Assembly: GCA_003666385.1 (NCBI GenBank)
Contig: QPIN01000057.1
Location: 1-64,000, forward strand
Direction of reading: 5' to 3'
Length of the DNA: 64,000 nt
Source of the DNA: Methylococcales symbiont of Hymedesmia sp. n. MRB-2018
GTDB lineage: Bacteria; Pseudomonadota; Gammaproteobacteria; Methylococcales; Methylomonadaceae
Positions 61,205 through 64,000 of this stretch are shown one piece after another (position 1 is the first letter of the stretch; each line of letters opens with the position of its first letter). The notes beneath the pieces were generated by a model. That model had not been told where the DNA came from and did no database searches. It worked only from the letters and a program-made list of their open reading frames with translations. The position numbers and the translations under genes are program-made.

Positions 61205-61252
61205 TTATACCATTTTCAAGAATAAATGGTGTGATATAACACCCATTTATTG
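61205..61252. repeat. Copy of ATACCATTTTCAAGAATAAATGG repeat abutting pilB start
   Basis: TATACCATTTTCAAGAATAAATGGTGTGATATAACACCCATTTATTG. Confidence 0.65.
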
Positions 61253-61258
61253 TTTACC

Positions 61259-62971
61259 ATGGCAACAGCACTAACAGAATTACAATTTGGCGGACTTCTA
61301 AAATGCTTAGTTGAAAAAGGTGTTTTAGAGGAAAATGATGCAAAGGCATATACTGACGAGGCAGAAAAAAAGCAAAGCCCAATTGTCAGCTATTTGGTTT
61401 CAAATAATATTGCTGACAGTAAAAAAATTGCCTCTCTTGCTTCCCTTGAGTTTGCTGTACCTTTTTTCGATTTAGATAGTATAGAGCTTAAAAACTTACC
61501 TGTAGACCTTGTGAGCGAAAAACTGATAAGACAACATCATGTATTACCTCTATTCAAACGAGGTAATCGCCTATTTATTGCGCTATCTGATCCCACTAAT
61601 TTTCAAGCTTTAGATGAGATCAAATTTCATACTCGGCTTAATACTGAAGCTATTTTAGTTGAAGAAAACAAATTAACTCAATCCATTGAAATAGCACTTG
61701 AGGCAGCAGATTCATCAATGGATGATTTGCTTGATGAAGACCTTGCTAATGTTGATATATCTGGAGCTGATGAAGCACTTGCCACTGCTGACAGTTCTTC
61801 TGATATTGACGATGCTCCCATTGTTCGTTTGGTTAATAAAATTTTACTCGATTCCATTAAAAAAGGGGTTTCGGATATTCATTTGGAACCTTACGAAAAA
61901 AGGTTCCGCATTCGTTTTAGAGGTGACGGTATACTTTACCAAGTCGCCAGCCCCCCAACTAATATAGCCAATAGGCTTATATCCAGAATAAAAGTTATGT
62001 CAAAAATGGACATAGCTGAACGACGAGTCCCTCAGGACGGTCGCATTAAAATGAAATTGTCTAAAAACAAAGCTATTGACTTTCGAGTTAGTACCTGCCC
62101 AACACTGTTCGGTGAAAAGGTTGTTTTGCGTATTTTAGACCCAAGCAGTGCAGAAATAGGTATTGAAAAACTGGGGCTTGAACCCAAGCAACAAAAACTT
62201 TTTTTAGCCGCTATACATCGACCATACGGTATGGTGCTAGTAACAGGGCCAACAGGTAGCGGAAAGACCGTTTCCCTATATACTGGGTTAAATATCCTAA
62301 ACAAAGTTGAACGTAATATTTCAACGGCAGAAGACCCCGTTGAAATAACGGTTGAAGGGATTAACCAAGTCAATATGAATGTGAAAGCTGGTTTGACATT
62401 TGCCAAAGCATTAAAAGCGTTTCTAAGACAAGATCCAGATATCATTATGGTTGGGGAAATTCGTGACTTGGAAACTGCAAGCATTGCTGTAAAGGCTGCT
62501 CAAACAGGACACTTGGTACTTTCTACATTACACACCAATGATGCCCCACAGACTATTAATCGACTGATGCAAATGGGTATTGAGCCCTTCAACATTGTTT
62601 CTGCGGTCAATCTAATTATGGCTCAACGCTTAGCTCGAAGACTCTGTAAATATTGTAAAAAAGAAGCCGATTACCCCGAAAAAACATTTCTTGATGCTGG
62701 CTTTAAAAAAGACCAACTTGCCCTCTTAAAAACCTACATTGCTGTTGGCTGTGATCATTGTAATGACGGCTATAAAGGTCGCATAGGTATTTATCAGGTT
62801 ATGCCGATTTCAGAAAAAATGCGCGTTCTTATTCTGAGTGGAGGCAATGCAATGGAAATGTCTGAATTATCCAAAAGTGAAGGCATTAATGATCTTAGAG
62901 CTTCCGGTCTCGACAAAGTACGTCAGGGTGTAACCAGTCTTGAAGAAATCAATAGAATAACAGAACAATAA
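61259..62971 (+). CDS. pilB: Type IV pilus assembly ATPase PilB
   Basis: GPTGSGKTVSLYTGL, AEDPVEITVEGINQVNMN, IMVGEIRDLETASIAVKAAQTGHLVLSTLHTNDA, CxxC pairs. Confidence 0.96.
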   Translation: MATALTELQFGGLLKCLVEKGVLEENDAKAYTDEAEKKQSPIVSYLVSNNIADSKKIASLASLEFAVPFFDLDSIELKNLPVDLVSEKLIRQHHVLPLFKRGNRLFIALSDPTNFQALDEIKFHTRLNTEAILVEENKLTQSIEIALEAADSSMDDLLDEDLANVDISGADEALATADSSSDIDDAPIVRLVNKILLDSIKKGVSDIHLEPYEKRFRIRFRGDGILYQVASPPTNIANRLISRIKVMSKMDIAERRVPQDGRIKMKLSKNKAIDFRVSTCPTLFGEKVVLRILDPSSAEIGIEKLGLEPKQQKLFLAAIHRPYGMVLVTGPTGSGKTVSLYTGLNILNKVERNISTAEDPVEITVEGINQVNMNVKAGLTFAKALKAFLRQDPDIIMVGEIRDLETASIAVKAAQTGHLVLSTLHTNDAPQTINRLMQMGIEPFNIVSAVNLIMAQRLARRLCKYCKKEADYPEKTFLDAGFKKDQLALLKTYIAVGCDHCNDGYKGRIGIYQVMPISEKMRVLILSGGNAMEMSELSKSEGINDLRASGLDKVRQGVTSLEEINRITEQ

Positions 62972-62973
62972 AT

Positions 62974-64000
62974 ATGGCAGATGGTGTAGAACAAATAGAA
63001 TTTGTCTGGCAAGGAAAAGACAAAACAGGCAATAAAAGCGGCGGTCAAATCAGTGCAAAAAGCGAAATAATCGCACGTAGCTATTTACGAAAAATGGGCG
63101 TTAAGGTCATTAGTATAAAGAAAAAATCCAAGCCTTTATTTACTGCCAAAGCTAAAAAAATCAGCTCTGGGGATATTTGTGTTTTTACACGTCAACTTGC
63201 AACCATGCTGGATGCAGGTGTTCCTTTGGTACAATCTTTCGATATTATTGGCAAAGGTCATAAAAACCCAAACATGGCTGAAATGTTGCTATCTATTAAA
63301 ACCGATATTGAAAGAGGCGACAGCTTGGCAGAAGCACTAAGACGAAAGTTTCTTTATTTTGATGATCTTTTTTGCAGCTTGGTTGAAGCTGGTGAGCAAG
63401 CAGGAGTTCTCGAAGACCTACTGGATAAAATAGCGACCTATAAAGAAAAAGCAGAATCGATCAAGAAAAAAGTTAAAAAGGCACTGACATATCCTATCGC
63501 TGTCCTAGCTGTTGTGGTGATAGTCAGCGCTGTCTTATTAATATTTGTTGTCCCTGCTTTTGAAGATTTATTTAAAAGCTTTGGTGCTGATTTACCCTCT
63601 TTTACAAAATGGGTCATTAGCTTGTCTGAATGGACTAAAGAATGGTGGTGGGCGGTTGTTGGTAGCATTTTTGTCACTTTTAAAACTTCTGCAATTGTTC
63701 ACAAACGCTGGCAAAAATTCAGACATTTTGTCGATAAAACACTGCTTCGATTACCTATCGTAGGCCTGATTATTAACAAATCCGCTGTTGCTCGTTTTGC
63801 CCGTACTCTGGCTACTATGTCTGCTGCTGGTGTTCCCTTAGTTGATGGTCTGGAATCAACAGCTGGTGCTTGTGGCAATATAATCTATTACCAGGCAGTA
63901 ATAAAAATACGGGACGATGTTTCAACCGGACAACGTCTGCACTTCTCAATGGAACAAGCCAACTTATTTCCGCATATGGTGATACAAATGGTAGCTATTG
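62974..64000 (+). CDS. pilC: Type IV pilus inner membrane protein PilC (truncated by window end)
   Basis: MADGVEQIEFVWQGKDKTGNKSGGQI...ICVFTRQLATMLDAGVPLVQSFDII...KALTYPIAVLAVVVIV; open to window end. Confidence 0.95.
   Translation, partial: MADGVEQIEFVWQGKDKTGNKSGGQISAKSEIIARSYLRKMGVKVISIKKKSKPLFTAKAKKISSGDICVFTRQLATMLDAGVPLVQSFDIIGKGHKNPNMAEMLLSIKTDIERGDSLAEALRRKFLYFDDLFCSLVEAGEQAGVLEDLLDKIATYKEKAESIKKKVKKALTYPIAVLAVVVIVSAVLLIFVVPAFEDLFKSFGADLPSFTKWVISLSEWTKEWWWAVVGSIFVTFKTSAIVHKRWQKFRHFVDKTLLRLPIVGLIINKSAVARFARTLATMSAAGVPLVDGLESTAGACGNIIYYQAVIKIRDDVSTGQRLHFSMEQANLFPHMVIQMVAI

Noticed and set aside
1-64000. tRNA or rRNA genes
   Set aside because: No segment with convincing tRNA T-arm (GGTTCGAATCC) and cloverleaf context or rRNA signature was seen; short tRNAs could be missed by eye.

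Overview
Chromosomal window of an AT-rich gammaproteobacterium; the species cannot be determined from the sequence alone. Most of it is conserved housekeeping content: fabB-fabA, lytic transglycosylase, rplS-trmD-rimM-rpsP, ffh, alaC, hom-thrC, recJ, an M16 protease pair, birA-coaX, tsaC-topA-smg-dprA-LysM, cysD-cysN, uvrC-pgsA, ssb, bamA-skp-fabZ-lpxA-rnhB-dnaE and pilB-pilC. The most unusual locus is a type I restriction-modification operon (about 13.0-20.5 kb, minus strand). In transcription order it reads hsdM, a HEPN/HI0074-family gene, a single ORF fusing an MNT nucleotidyltransferase domain to HsdS, a REP-associated tyrosine transposase (RAYT), and hsdR. Adjacent genes there overlap or are tightly coupled. 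The HEPN protein keeps RX4HXY (RNLTTHTY) and the MNT domain keeps GSX10DXD, so a HEPN-MNT toxin-antitoxin module appears wired into the specificity subunit. Palindromic REP-like units are embedded inside the RAYT and HsdR reading frames. The window also carries several dispersed palindromic/MITE-like repeat families, one with a clean 5-bp target duplication. Broken genes include a frameshifted glycosyltransferase, a frameshifted autotransporter, and HDAC-like, MCP-like and zinc-ribbon remnants. Other observations are a near-identical attC-like repeat upstream of two small accessory loci and an rnhB gene with no canonical start codon. All family calls come from reading motifs by eye; no database search was run.
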